Shown: positions 25,281-38,816 of the stretch, piece after piece
Layout of the letters: the number at the start of each line of letters is the position of its first letter
How positions within the stretch are numbered: position 1 is the stretch's first letter
Source of the DNA: Ptychodera flava
Taxonomy: Eukaryota; Hemichordata; Enteropneusta; Ptychoderidae
Reading direction: 5' to 3'
Length of the DNA: 64,000 nucleotides
NCBI RefSeq assembly: GCF_041260155.1
Contig: NC_091936.1
Location: 42,066,963-42,130,962, forward strand
Notes under the pieces: model-generated
What the model saw: the letters and a program-made list of their open reading frames with translations, nothing else
Told to the model about the DNA's origin: nothing
The model's database searches: none
Position numbers and translations under genes: made by a program

Positions 25281-28248
25281 ATTATCATGCACGTAAAGAA
25301 AAAATAAACCTGTATTTGGCGATTCTGCTCGCACATATTCAACATTAGCTGTTATTAGCAGTTTGTAGGGCCTTATTCCTTAGGCAAGTTCCTAAACTGA
25401 TTCATTTTAAAACACATGTCAGTGGACATTTTTGAATTATGAGTTAAAAGCCGACCGATCTTGCAAGGCCAATGGCACCTGCTGAAGATCACACAAAATG
25501 ACGATCATGAGAGAGTATGCAAATTGTGAATTCCTGGCTACATTAGATGCGACTTATAAGTTTTACAAAATTGATTAAACTGGAAGGTTAAAACTTTCTA
25601 TCAAATACATGTTTTAATCTCTGAATTTTTTGTTGTAATAATGGTAATTCTTAATTATAGTCTTTACTGTACAAAGTTTTCCTTTGTGTTATTTTTCGAT
25701 GAAAATGTGAAATTTAGAAATTAAGCATGGTCACCCCACTTTTTTCTTTAATATTTGATTATTCTCATATGCAAAAATCCCTGATAACTTTCAAGTCTCC
25801 TGGTCTTCTATGTGTTGCTCTCTCGCGTGATCTTGTGTGTTTCACTGTCATGAGTGTCACATCAACCGAACTCTTCAGCAACTTCAAAGTCAAAGCTATC
25901 TCTGTCACTGCCGGTATGCAGCCTGTGACAGTGACACTGCCCGCGGGCAGTAGCAGGGCAGTAGCTTATTACGATAACTTTGATAATTTTGACAATAATT
26001 TCGTTCAGCCTATTTATACAACTGTATTCAAATTCTTTTTCTACTTCCTACAGAGTGTTGAACTGCCTGTGAATATGTACCCGCATTTGTATCATTGACA
26101 AATGACCTTTAAGTCTGGACTCTAATTCGATTATCACCCAATATTCATATATGCAAGCTTTTATCGACATTTAATAATAATATTGTGTGTTTCAGCATGC
26201 TGTAGGGAGACAGCAAGAAAACTGTGTTAAATATACTGCATAGAAATATTGAAAAAAATTATCACAGTTGCAGCTTCTGCCCCTATACTAGGCCTACTTG
26301 TTTGGGTTTTTACAAAAATTCATACATTTTTAAATTTTTTCGAGACAAAAGTAATGAAATGTGACAAAATGGTTCTAGATTTTGTTTAATTTTTACTAAA
26401 ATTGCAACAATTGGATGACATTAAAATGTTATCAAATTTTCATTGAATTACCAACCAAACCTTCGAATCGTAAAAAACGGGAACCAAAAAATTTTCAGGT
26501 GCCCCCCCCCCCCCCGATAGGCAGAGCAAAACTTTCAAGTCCCCCCTCTACTACCCCAAAATTTTTCGAATCCCCCTATAATTCCACCAGCAACCCCCCC
26601 CCCCCCCCCCAACTGTCTTTTTGTGAACGCAGCCTGAAATAATATTTTCTTGTTGAGAATTCAACTCTTTAAATCATGTTGTGTTCAGTTTGTTAATAAT
26701 ACAACCTGTTTTGTGTCCAGTGTTGTTGTTCAGAACTGAAGTTACTTTTGGTCCGTTCTGAGGGAATCAATAAGTTTTTCAGTGACGAAAAAGTACATCG
26801 CATGTCATGCACCAACTTAGTAAAGTTTACGACGTGACATAAAGTACCGAAATAAATCTTGAAATTACTCAATGAGCGAAGATGCCATATTTGCTACATT
26901 AGGAGATACTGATAGCACGACATACCTCATATACGAAACATATTTTTAGAGTACCCCAAATTCTCTCAATGCATTATATATTTATATATTTTTTACATCT
27001 GTTTATACGTGTCAAATATTTAGCATGTTGGGTTTTTTATAGTCCCAGTTCTTGACTACGTTCACCCTTGAGGGAATAACGTCGATAAAGTTATTATTAA
27101 AGTATTATTATCTCGCCCACTCCTACATTTATAAATTAGGGGATAGTTTATGTTTTGCTTGTTTCCTATATTTCTCATAATAAGAGTGTCTTTACCCCGG
27201 TCTTTTCCTTTACATTGTAAAAATTCTCAGATAAGGGGGTTTTGAAATTTGCGGAACAAACACGAGTCATTTCTTACCGTCAGTCCAACATATTTTGACA
27301 AAGGTTGTTCACAGTCAGATATGCTGACCATTTAGGTTTTGCACCAAACTCATTGGAACAATTGCATCGCATCATTAGAGAGTTGGTTGTACCGTAGAGG
27401 ACCATCAATATATAAAATCATACGGGACTGCTAGTTAGTCCTACCAGATGACCCCTGCATACTAGAATTAGAGGTGACCACAAAGACAGTTTGCCTTATT
27501 TTAAGCAGGCATATTTTTCAAATTGCCATAATTATGTTTGTTTTGAATTAATTGCGATTCTTTTGTGCGAATCGCTTTAATTGAACCACAAACTGACTAT
27601 GATCAAATTTCTTGGATTCAACTGGAAAACGGTATTAATATATGCTGAGGTGTGTTATAATACTGGGAACACTTGACTGTTGACATCTTCCTGCAAGATG
27701 TATTGTTCTTGTTTTGTTTTGTTTTGTTTTTTGAGCTAATGTTTGTACGATTAATGGCTTTAAAAAAAAAATCAAGATACTAACTTGTGTCAAAAAAGAA
27801 GATAGGATGAGATATTCTCCGGCCCGGAGTAGCTTGAAGTCCACATGTTTCCAGAGAACCAGCTGTGCGCGACACCACACGGTCACTCACCTTTATGGTC
27901 ACATGACAAATCACATGATACGCTGCTCGACAACAACAGTTTTATGCGATGCACGCTGTGCCGGGCGCTGTGCTGGTGCACTTCACTGTTCACTATACCG
28001 TTGTCGGAACGTTCTGTGACCCATTGTCCTCGTTGGACGAATGTTTCACTTTCACCAAACTTCTTCCACAATTTGCCATGTACGGTTTTAGCAGTTAGTT
28101 AGGCCCCAAAGCTTTGCCTTCCCGAAACCCCGCAATTCCGCGCAATCCGTAGTCAGTTGCAGAAGACCTACAAATACTTGTTGCAGGGGGCGTTTTTTCA
28201 AAATCTTGTTCTCGTTGTCGTAACATAACACTAAACTGCGACTAAAGT
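25281..28248. other. Intergenic DNA upstream of the arylsulfatase gene
   Basis: Mostly AT-rich. Poly-C runs lie at about 26502-26515 and 26596-26610, embedded in the AATTTTCAAGTCCC repeat family. From about 27800 to 28245 CpG density rises, fitting the promoter and 5' UTR of the arylsulfatase gene. The 123-codon frame at 25727-26098 has no recognised domain and is not called. Confidence 0.45.
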
Positions 28249-31200
28249 ATGAAATACGAGATGGTGAACTATAAACTCGGAATGTTCCTACTGATTCTTC
28301 TGAGGATTCACGCGTCTTCGAGTAAGCCCAACGTTGTCATACTGTTTGCCGACGATGTCGGCTATGGAGATCTGGGCTGTTACGGTCACCCAACTTCTTT
28401 CACGCCAAACTTGAACAAAATGGCTGAAGACGGGCTTTTGTTGACTTCATTCTACAGTGCGGCCAATCTTTGCAGTCCATCGAGGTATATATCTTCTCAG
28501 TTTTGTGCGTATTATCGTTTTGAGTAGGTATACCATGGAGGTAGAAACCAGACTCTCACTTCTACCTTCATAGTATTCCATGTAAAATTGTGTATGTACC
28601 AGAAGAAGTCCATGGTATCAGATGGTGTGTCAGTGTACCTTGGGAGTGAACATTAATGGCTGAAGTTATTTCCACACCGTTTACAGGTCTATAAAAGCTG
28701 TACAATGATTTACACCAAGATAAGAAATTATGGATATTTATCACAGGGACACTGAGAAAAAACAAAGTTAGAGATTCTAGTTTATATTGCGCAATGGTTT
28801 ATATTCTATCTGAAATCATAATATAGAATACAGAGATCAACTTCACTTGCAGTGCATTTTGGCCATCAGAAATTGTTTGGACCTTTTCAAAGGAAGTCAA
28901 TACTTGATAGAATATCTGGAGTTGTCAAGTATGAAATGACTTTTATTTGCTGATCTTATAACATATGCAAGGTGATGACAAAATTATTATTCTATTTTCA
29001 ATATTTCATTAGAGCAGCTTTGTTGACTGGCCGTTATCAGATACGCTCTGGAATCTATCCATTTGTTCTGAGTCCGGACTCTACAGGTGGACTTCCAAGG
29101 AATGAGACCACCATTGCTCAGATCTTGAAGAACCAAGGATATCGGACGGCTATGATTGGTAAATGGGATCTTGGCATCGGCAAAGATTTGGTTCACTTTC
29201 CTACTAATTATGGATTTGAGAGATATTTTGGCATCCCATATGTCCATGGAGCATGTCCATGTGAGAAATGTTTCTATCCGGATGTGGGCTGTCAATGGAG
29301 TGTCTTTGGAGGTGACAAATGTGGATTTGACAACACATACTGTCAATTTTCCAGGATACTAAATCACCAACAACCGGCTGACTTGATGACTCTTATAGAA
29401 GATTATTCCAGCTTTGCCAGAGATTTCATCTCACAAAGTGCACGGGAAGGAAGTCCATTCTTCCTGTACTATGCCTTCAACCACTGCCATTTTCCACAGT
29501 TTGCCGGGAAGAGGTTCCGGAATTTTACTGAGCGGGGAATCTACGGAGATTCCCTGGCCGAGATTGACTGGAGTGTTGGTCAGGTCATTGACCAACTCAG
29601 AGAGAATGGGATTGAAAACAATACGTTTGTCTTCTTCACCTCAGACAATGGGTAAGTAAATGATATCTATTTCTTTGGACTGTCACACTCAGATTCAGCA
29701 AAGTCCTTGACCTGTGGAGTCATACTCATTGCAGTGATTTCAATGAGCTGATCTGGGTAATTTTTTGAAGCCCAGCAAAGCATTGTTAGACTCAACACTC
29801 ATGCATGTCATGTCTAGTTAAACATCAGTATAAATAAAGTTACTGGTATTAATAATTTATTGATGAGCTTAAAGCAAAACGTTTTACAATTTTACAACAA
29901 TGTTCACATTTTGAGTATAGCAATGAATCTTTAAATGTGCAACAGTTGTAATAAAAACTTATCTTTTCACTATTTTAGTGCTGCATTGAGAGATATGTAC
30001 TATGGTGGTAGTTCAGGTATGTTAAAATGTGGCAAGGCTACAACGTATGAAGGTGGACATAGAGTACCAGCTATTGCATACTGGCCAGGTGAGTATCTCT
30101 TCTAACCATGGCCACTAAAGATGGCTACTGTAAGTTTGAACACGATCAACAAATATATTTGCCTAGAATACCCTGTGATTTGCATATCTCAGGTTCAAGT
30201 AACTTGAAGTAGAGTTTCTTCTGAGCCGACCATACCGTACATGTTGCCAAAACTGTAAAAAGTTCACGAATATTGATCATCAGTTCCTTCAAATGTGCAA
30301 TGATGCCATTTTGTAATAAGGTCATTTGAGTTTATTCTTCATATTGGTGTATGTTGACAGTATTTAGAAATTAGAGAGCACTGTAGCCCCCCCCCAAAAA
30401 GATGAAAATAACTTCTGAATTATCATAGACATGATGAAATTACCGAAAAGACATCTATCTTTATGGTGGCATCTTTGGCATCTGTTAGATATCCTACATA
30501 TTGTACCTTACTCTTAATTTAGTTGCTGCTACATACTTAAAATTTCTATTTGCATATATCCAGGTCACATTTCACCAGGACAAAGGTCACCAGAGTTCAC
30601 TACCACTCTAGATTTGCTTCCTACCATCACAAAGCTTGGTGGAGGTTCCCTGCCCAAGGTTACCATTGATGGGATGGACATGTCATCTGTATTGTTTCAA
30701 CAGTCAAAGGTATCAGAATCTTCACAACTTGTTTCACCAAGCATTTATATCTAGCAGTATTATCATAATGGAGTTAGATAAAACTATTACACAGGCATAA
30801 AATTATTCCAGTAGTTCAAAACTTTGGAGACACGCAATTTCAAAAGGGGTGCTTTGTTTTTTATGGACTCATTGCGTTTCAGTGAAAGGATTGTTTTTAT
30901 CTATGAAATACACTGAACATACTATCAGCTCTGAAACCAGAAGTATTCAATAGAGTTTGCACCAGGACAGTTTTGCCGTGTCTTCTCGTAAATCCGTGTT
31001 TACTATTCAAGGAACTTATCAATGAAACCTGTTTTTCCCTTTACTGAACACAGAGCCCACGTGATTCAATGTTCTATTACTCGGCGTTTCCCGAGCAGAA
31101 GATCGGTGCATACGCTGTGAGATACAAAAACTTTAAGGCACATTACTACACAGAGGGCTCCCCACAGTCAGGAATGTACAACCCGGACGCAGACTGCCAC

Positions 31201-31449
31201 CCAAACAACACAGTCAAACACGACCCTCCTCTCCTTTTTGACCTGAATGAAGACCCTGGTGAACTCTACAACCTGAACATGAAATCACAATATGCAAGTA
31301 TATTGCAAGATATTGACAAATTGAAAATCAAGTTTGAAGCAGCAATGACATGGGGGACAAGCCAAGTTAATAAACCTAAAGATCGTAGGCTGGAACCATG
31401 TTGCAAGCCTGGATGTGATCCATTTCCATCCTGCTGCAGATGTGACTAG
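28249..31449 (+). CDS. ARSA: Arylsulfatase A-like sulfatase, five exons, complete
   Basis: Exons 28249-28484, 29013-29651, 29979-30088, 30564-30709, 31054-31449 give 508 residues (human ARSA 507). ARSA hydrolyses cerebroside 3-sulfate and related sulfate esters in lysosomes. A signal peptide ([13 protein letters not shown]) precedes the mature protein. Metal ligands are in [12 protein letters not shown] (Asp35, Asp36); the formylglycine site CSPSR is at 75-79, split by intron 1 within its Arg codon. Later motifs: NHCHFPQF (His236, His238), [16 protein letters not shown], and the ARSA-type cysteine-rich end [16 protein letters not shown]. Several N-glycosylation sites (NETT, NFTE, NNTF). Unusual: the near-invariant GKWHLG motif reads GKWDLG, so human His125 corresponds to Asp131 (codon 29167-29169). 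An alternative start is Met5. Orthology to ARSA rather than another group-1 arylsulfatase rests on length and the C-terminus. Confidence 0.94.
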
Positions 31450-31555
31450 TTCAGATAATCAGCAGCAATTACTGCTGAACAAAGATGACAGTGCATTATG
31501 GCACCAAATTGGGAATTTTCACCTGCAACAAATACATTCCAAATCCAAGAATTAA

Positions 31556-31561
31556 AATAAA
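31556..31561 (+). other. Polyadenylation signal AATAAA for the arylsulfatase gene
   Basis: The hexamer is about 107 bases after the stop codon at 31447-31449. It is the first canonical hexamer downstream. Confidence 0.6.
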
Positions 31562-32777
31562 TGAACCAAGAGATCAGGATCAAGATCAAAACAGGGTCTT
31601 GAGAAAGTGATGCAAAGGCTGAAGTTTGAGAAGCGAAAGAAACCTATCGTCAGCAATCCTGTGCATGTGAAGAAAGGTAGAGTTTCATCTGTGATACAAT
31701 GCACATATACATTACTCATTCGGAAAAAGTCATGGAAAAGCCAACACATAGTTCTTCCACCACTAGAGCAGAGAGACAGTGGTTAAAACTGAACATTACA
31801 TTGTATTTCAACCTTTCTCTTCAAAAAGTTACACAGAATGGTTCTCTTGCAAAAACACATTATTTCTGTCTAAACTGTACATTGAAGCAATTCTTCCCTT
31901 GTGACTGGCACAAAGAAATCAAAGTAAAGACTTTGGAACTGAATAGAATTTTGTTCAAATTTCTGTTATCACATAATTAGCATATCTTACATTTCCTGTA
32001 GTACACACTGGTATAACATGTGTTAATAGTCTCACTGTACTGGGAAACCTACAACTGCAAGCAGTTTTGTGGTATTACTAGAAATTATGTATTATGTAAA
32101 CATGAATTTACATGACATTGATTATGAAAATGGTTTGCACTTATTGCTAAGATGCAAATGTCTGTAAGGATAACTACACAGCATTGTGATAAAAGTTGTT
32201 ATGAGTTTACAGACCAGCTTTTGACTTGACAGTATCATACTCCTGTACTGGAGCATCAGATTCCCCCTGCAGTGAGATTTACAGATTTTGACTACAAACA
32301 GGTATACAGGAAATAGTAAATTCTGGATGTTTATGTTTTTCATGTCTCAGTAACTTGTACAATTTACGCAGACCTTTCTTCTATCACAATATATATATCG
32401 TGACAATACATATCAGAGAAGACATTTGCTTTTTTCCATAAAGAGAAATTTTATTTCACATAATACTGAAAGTGTATTATTATTCTTCAAATGAGAATGC
32501 CTTTGGAATTTTTAAATCAAATTTCATGTACTTACAGCATCAACTCTCATTCACACTTAGTCATCTGTTGTACCACAATTTGTAGACACATTCGTAGATT
32601 ACATTTTGATAAAATTTATTATTCAAGTGCCTTTGCAATGTTTTATTTTTTATCAGGATTGATAATAACACCACAAAAGTTATTCACTTCAGCTGTTGTG
32701 CTTGCATAATATGGAGGACAGTATGAGCTGGCAGAGTGGTTTCTTAGTTACTTTGCCTTCCGTTTTTTTAAATTTCG
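31562..32777. other. Intergenic DNA, no gene recognised
   Basis: AT-rich, with short random frames on both strands and no motif recognised. It ends at the minisatellite. Confidence 0.5.
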
Positions 32778-33282
32778 TATGTGGACATCACAGTATCAGC
32801 ATGAAATGAAATAATACCCTGCCTACATCCCTGTTTGTGGACATCACAGTATCAGCATGAAATGAAATAACACCCTGCCTACATTCCTGTTCGTGGACAT
32901 CACAGTATCAGCATGAAATGAAATAATACCCTGCCTACATCCCTGTTCGTGGACATCACAGTATCAGCATGAAATGAAATAATACCCTGCCTACATCCCT
33001 GTTCGTGGACATCACAGTATCAGCATGAAATGAAATACACCCTGCCTACATCCCTGTTCGTGGACATCACAGTATCAGCATGAAATGAAATAAACCCTGC
33101 CTACATCCCTGTTTGTGGACATCACAGTATCAGCATGAAATGAAATAACACCCTGCCTACATCCCTGTTCGTGGACATCACAGTATCAGCATGAAATGAA
33201 ATAATACCCTGCCTACATCCCTGTTTGTGGACATCACAGTATCAGCATGAAATGAAATAATACCCTGCCTTCATCCCTGAGG
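32778..33282. repeat. Minisatellite, nine copies of a 56-bp unit
   Basis: The unit contains GTGGACATCACAGTATCAGC and CCCTGCCTACATCCCTGTT. Nine head-to-tail copies, period 55-56, nearly identical apart from GTTTG/GTTCG and small gaps in AATAATACCC. Units are contiguous, with no unique spacers. Confidence 0.97.
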
Positions 33283-34651
33283 CACATAAATGTTTGACCA
33301 GGCTGGTAAAATTTTGCAGTTACTGATAGATAGTTTCAGTTCAGGTACTGATTTGCCCGGGCCTGTAGCTTTTCAAATTTACCTGCCCAGATGCCTTGTT
33401 GCAATTACTTTACCATGGAGCTCCTTCACTGGCATAGAAACCAATGTATTTGCTGTCTTGTGACATGAGTCTTTCAGCTCACCATGGGAAGATTTACTGG
33501 GAAATGCCTGTAGTACCAATAGTTCATGGTTTTTATCCATGATGGAAAAAGAAGGATCTATTGTCACAAAATGATTTAATTATCATCTGGTGGACCAAGT
33601 TGACAGCAAAACTTGGTTGATTGAACAATTATGAATAACTGTCAACCAGTGTTGGCAATAGTGCAAAGCTAAGCCAAAGTAGTTGAAAATATTTCCAGAA
33701 CACATCTGTTTTGACAAAAGTATTTGTTTATTCCATTAAGCAATTCCAACTTCCAAGTCTCACATGAAAAGATACAGACTTTTCTAATTCCAGTAGTAAT
33801 CATGTGAAAATTCATCTGAAAATTCAATCTTAAATTTCACAAATTTTTTGACAGTTTTTTGAGGATTATTGAGATATGGGGAGAGGATGGGTAAAAATTG
33901 CAGGGTTAGTGGTGCCCACCACAACAAGTAAATATATTCTGATAATACATGTGTATTAATTTCACTGTCAAAATTGTAATACCACCAATCATAATGGCTG
34001 TCTGTGGTCCATCACTGAAAAGTACTTAGATCATCAAATGCATGAAAAAACAGGATGTTAAAAGCATATCAATAACACATTGCTGAAGTACATGCCTGCA
34101 TTTAAGAGGCAGAAATGACACCGATGCCACAAAAAAGACAAATCAGATACATTAGTATATAAAAAGCATTTGAAAATTGTGACAGTTTGAGTAATTTATA
34201 GTCATCATATGTTTTATTTGACTGTTTTGACTTATAGATGAAATAACAATCTGTCAACAGATGTCCATGCACACATGATGTCTTCCATGCTCTAACAATC
34301 GTAAATGACTCAAAGTGTATTCAGGAATTCAATGACCAGAAAAGCCTGGTACACTGTAGCAATGCTCGCAGTGGTAGGTTTGATACTAAATACAGAAACA
34401 CACTGGTGACATTGGCTTCAACAGACAGAAATTTGGACAAATTAGTTGTTTTGCATATTTTTTATGTAGATTGTGCTCTGTGGCCTTATTACATGATCAT
34501 CACTGTAGTCATCAAACAGTAAAACTATACAATATTGATGCATTTCATCTAAAATTTCACACATATTCATTTTCAATATCAATGGTAGTACTTAGAGATC
34601 GTTTGAAATCACGTCATAACAAAGGAAGCACTCTGCTCATCTTGCATTCTC
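33283..34651. other. Intergenic DNA / OLAH 3' flank
   Basis: No recognised gene. A minus-strand AATAAA at 34213-34218, about 435 bases past the OLAH stop, is a possible polyadenylation site. Confidence 0.45.
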
Positions 34652-37600
34652 TCACACAATATCCATAGCATCGTTGACATGGAATATCTGAGTCAAATAG
34701 TCCGCCAGTTTCTTCTGATTGTCCTTATCAAAGAGGTAAAAATGACCACCTGGCAACACATACGATGAAAAGTCACCCTTCGATAGATCTCCCCAGGCTG
34801 TTGAAAAAAAATAAAGTGGTAAATTAACATTCAGAAATGAGGATGTCTGATGTATCTTTATAAACAAAGGAAAGCTGCCAACTCTGATCGACTTAAAACA
34901 TCAGAAACCAGAAGATTTGCAAAAAAGTAATTGGCTACAACTAGAATCTGGCAACCAAAGTCATCTTGATAATCAACACACCTTTCATATCATGTGGTCT
35001 GTCTTCACTGCCATCGAAAGTAGTCACTGGGCAAGTAAGAACTGGACCCGATGCTGGATATTCAAAGCTGTGAGACAGAAACACAGAAATGAAAACTGTA
35101 ACAGTAAACAACACAATACAACTGAATGAAGTGTGATTTTTAACTTTTGCCTGAAAACATGTCAAGAGTCATCAGTGAAAACAATGAGTTTTGGCTAGAC
35201 CATGACAGTGATGTAATTCAATTGTGTATTGTGTATTTTTGTATTTGTCTTTAGCAGACAAAATGTAGTAAAATGTGAGGGTAATGTGGGTTGTCAACGA
35301 ACCTTTTTTCTACAGTTATATGTACTCTACATTCAAACATTATGATCTGTGAAGGTCAGACATTGGTTGATAAATTCAAACACAAGAACAGTTGAAATAC
35401 CATTTCTTTTAATATTTTTTACATATTTTTCTACATTGTATCAGTATTCTGTTCAAATCCTATAAAATTAACATGGAAATTGCCAAATCCTTTCAATTTC
35501 ATCTTCCCTTTAAACTTTGTGGAGATTTTGAAGAAATTTGCTTCATGATCTTATTACAAGTTTCGCATTGTTGGCAGCTTGGGGTCACTGAATACTGATT
35601 GTCTCCTCTGAATCGCAAACCCTCAACCTATACCCCCCCTGGCATGCTGAAGACCGCAAGAAACACACATTGTACTTTTAATGATAAATATCTTTTCTTC
35701 TGGTTGTGGTTGGAAACAAAGGGCTTGATGATAAATCAACTTGATGATAAACCTTCACTTTTCCTCATTCTAAATTGCAGAGCTTTGTTCCTTGAATTTA
35801 CACAAGAAAAGTACTGGTGTAAAACTCTTTACTTATACTATAAAGAAATATTCTAACCTGTAATTTTCTATGAGTTTGAAATCTGATTTTAATGTTGGTA
35901 TGAAAAGTTTCATCAATTCTTTGTTGTCTGAGACCTCTTTAGGTGTGCCGCCAATCTCAATTATCTTCTTTGTGAATTCATCGTCAGGCAGCCTGGATAA
36001 ATGTGACGTATTTGCCTTACGTAGTTCTGACTGTAAACAATAGGTGATACCACAATGCTGTTACTAAAATGCTTTGGAAGATAAATAATTTATAAATAAA
36101 TTTTGTATATTCTGATGAGTTTCTGTAAACTGAATGAAACCATACAAATTCCTGTTTTGGGTAAAAAATAGTGAAAACAAATGACTGAAATATTTTTTCA
36201 CATGACTCAGTGTTTTTATGTACAGTGATGAAGATCTTACTTCTGCCATTTTACTGTGACTACAGGATGAAAACACTGATTTTAGAACAATTACACTCTC
36301 CATTTCTGTTTCAAGACCCTACATTCTGAACTAAGTTTTTTTGTTCTACCATGCTGTTTAACTATACTGCTTATCTTGAATCTTGCTGACTGACATTATC
36401 AAAGGAGAACCCTTCTCTCTTTTGTCACTTTTAAAACTTTTTCTGCAAAAGCAGATATAACGTGTTATATAGTTCAAAATACATTACAATTTTCTTTAGG
36501 CATTTCTTTAGGCATCATGTGTACGATCCTTATTCCATAACTTCCACAGATCTAACCAACTACATATTTGCAAAATGAGCCAAAATTTCTGATGGACAAA
36601 GTGACCTCAAAGTGTCATCCTGAAAAATTACTATAGAGTATTTTCCCTTGCACAACAAATGGCTCTCATGCTAATATGACACAGGAACAGGCAATATTAG
36701 GTAATAACTTCTAAATATTCTGTACAGAGAGTTGGCTAGTGATTTATTTTGGCTATTAGCCCGTGGACTGGTGGATCTGAAATTATATCCTCTCGCAACC
36801 AACTATTTTGGCAAATGCAGCATGTATACTAACTTGTGACTTACATGAGGAGCTGATGTTCCAGACACTGTCAAATGAAGTGGCTCCATCTTGTGATTCT
36901 CCTTCAGATACCTTGCAATTTCAAATCCTAGATGTGCTCCCATGCTGTAAATTATTTGAAAAGCATCAAAAACATGTTTTGAGGATTTTTATTAAAAGGA
37001 TGCTAACACCAACACAGTCACTCACTGTCATCATGATCACCACCACCACTATCATCATTTTTTGTCATCATGGCAACCACTGTCACTACTGTGATTAAAA
37101 TCAATATGCATATCATCAAAATGTCTTTAAATTGCTGGGCACACCACAAAGTTATATATTCATCATTATCATCAGCATCCTTGTTGTCACCACCACAATA
37201 ATAATGAAGGTAATAAAGATTAAAAAATGATGATACACAGGAACAAGATACTGTACCTGTGTCCAAAGAAAGCAAACGGTGTCTCTTTGAATTCTGGCAG
37301 CAGCGTCTGTGTTACTTCCTTGACAAGAGTCGCTGCGTCTTCATAGCGTGGTTCTCCATACCTTGACTCCCTGCCTGGTAACCTTATGGAACACACTGTG
37401 TGGAAAGAGTGAGACATATACCAGAAGATTGACTAGACTGAAAGATCTGTCGCTCAAAGATGCTCTCAACGCTCCCACCTGGGAGCTGAGAGAGCGCCCT
37501 CAAGTGGCGGATTTCCCAGTATAATGATGTACATGACTTTCTATAATACTTCCCTTTGCTAAAGATGTACATAAAATAAATTGGAGGTAATACAACACAA

Positions 37601-38816
37601 AGATTTTATCAACAGCAAAAGGTTTAACATTCTTTCCTTTTTAAAATTCTCAGTAGGTAACCAACAGAACATTAATATCTTAAAATGATTTCACGATTTA
37701 CCGATTGTTTAATACTTATTAGAGGGTACAATAACGATTTTCAGTGTACAAAAAATATTATGATCTCTCTGCAATACATGCTTTTCAAATATTTCTATAT
37801 GTAACTTGATTTGTGTAAGTCTGTTTACAATGAATGTATTAAAAAACAAGAAACACTTAAACAAAAATAAACTAGTGATTAATATCAACAAATCAAAATA
37901 TTAGATATTTATTGATAGAAATATTCATGTCATTGCAGTTTGGAAACATTTAAAAAACTCATTTTCAACTGTACAGTTGCTACAGTATGTGACTGCATAA
38001 AAGTACTGATGCAGATGCAAACTTTGGCATCTTCACACAGGTTGAGGAAATTCTCATTTCTGACTTCTTTTGAAGCATAATTTCTTCTCTACATGTAGGT
38101 TTTGACCAATTTAAGAAATTCAATATAATGGCATACTGGTATGTATTTCAGTTTGTATTGAGTCTGGTGAGGTTTTTGAATTCAACAATGGGTGTCTGTG
38201 TAGCCTATTAGGTGCTCCAATTTCAGTCAAGATTTCTGAGAATATGCATCACTACCTACCCTTTCCAAATGCAATTTATAGAGGATATAGTTAAAAATGA
38301 GTATCATTTGTTGCCACGAGATTTATGTACAATGACACAATATCATAAGCATTAATATTTAAAAAAATCCTGAGTCAGCATTGCTCTCATGTAGAGAAAA
38401 AAAATTACCAATATATGTGACACCATGGACCGTGATACATTTTATTGAAATGGCTGAGTCTTCTTCTTGTCTTGTTCTGAGTCTTTTCTGAAAGTTTTCT
38501 GGAAAAATTACAAATTGCAATGACACATTCCTGCATTTCTAAATACAAATCAATCATGGCCAACACTGCAAACCATACGAATCAGAAGATGAGACCATAG
38601 TAATTCACGACGCGAGTCTTCACCGTAAGATCTAGAATTTTATACCACACCACTGCGCTGCCCTCTATAACTAATACGACACTTACCCTCAACAGTGCTT
38701 GGAAAGATTTTCCCCCACTGTCCATAAAAGCCAGCCCCTCCTCCCGCCCAGGGGAAACAGTACAGCCTGTACTGCGCGGCGGGTTTGGCGATCCGGTGCA
38801 CCAGTCTGTCCGACAT
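34652..38816 (-). CDS. OLAH: OLAH-type S-acyl fatty acid synthase thioesterase (thioesterase II), six exons, complete
   Basis: Exons on the minus strand: 38816-38687, 37395-37257, 36944-36845, 36030-35858, 35067-34982, 34797-34652; 257 residues, close to human OLAH (265). Thioesterase II releases medium-chain fatty acids early from the acyl carrier domain of cytosolic fatty acid synthase. The alpha/beta-hydrolase fold shows CFPWAGGGAGFYGQWGK (oxyanion/lid start), IRLPGRESR, the nucleophile elbow FGHSMGAHLG (the Ser codon is split by an intron), EPLHLTVSGTSAPH, LPDDEF, then GSEDRPHDMKAW (catalytic Asp) and LPGGHFYLF (catalytic His). All triad residues are present. The start ATG is followed by SDRLVHRIAKPAAQ, with no targeting peptide. 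The neighbour on the other side of a CpG-dense gap is CROT, which also handles medium-chain acyl groups. Confidence 0.95.

Noticed and set aside
25727-26098. 123-codon plus-strand frame
   Set aside because: No recognised domain and AT-rich composition with no splice partners; chance frame more likely.
26415-26642. Proline-rich frame
   Set aside because: Translation of poly-C tracts inside a repeat.
32778-33282. Regular repeats that could look like a CRISPR array
   Set aside because: Units are contiguous and nearly identical, with no unique spacers, and the DNA is animal nuclear.
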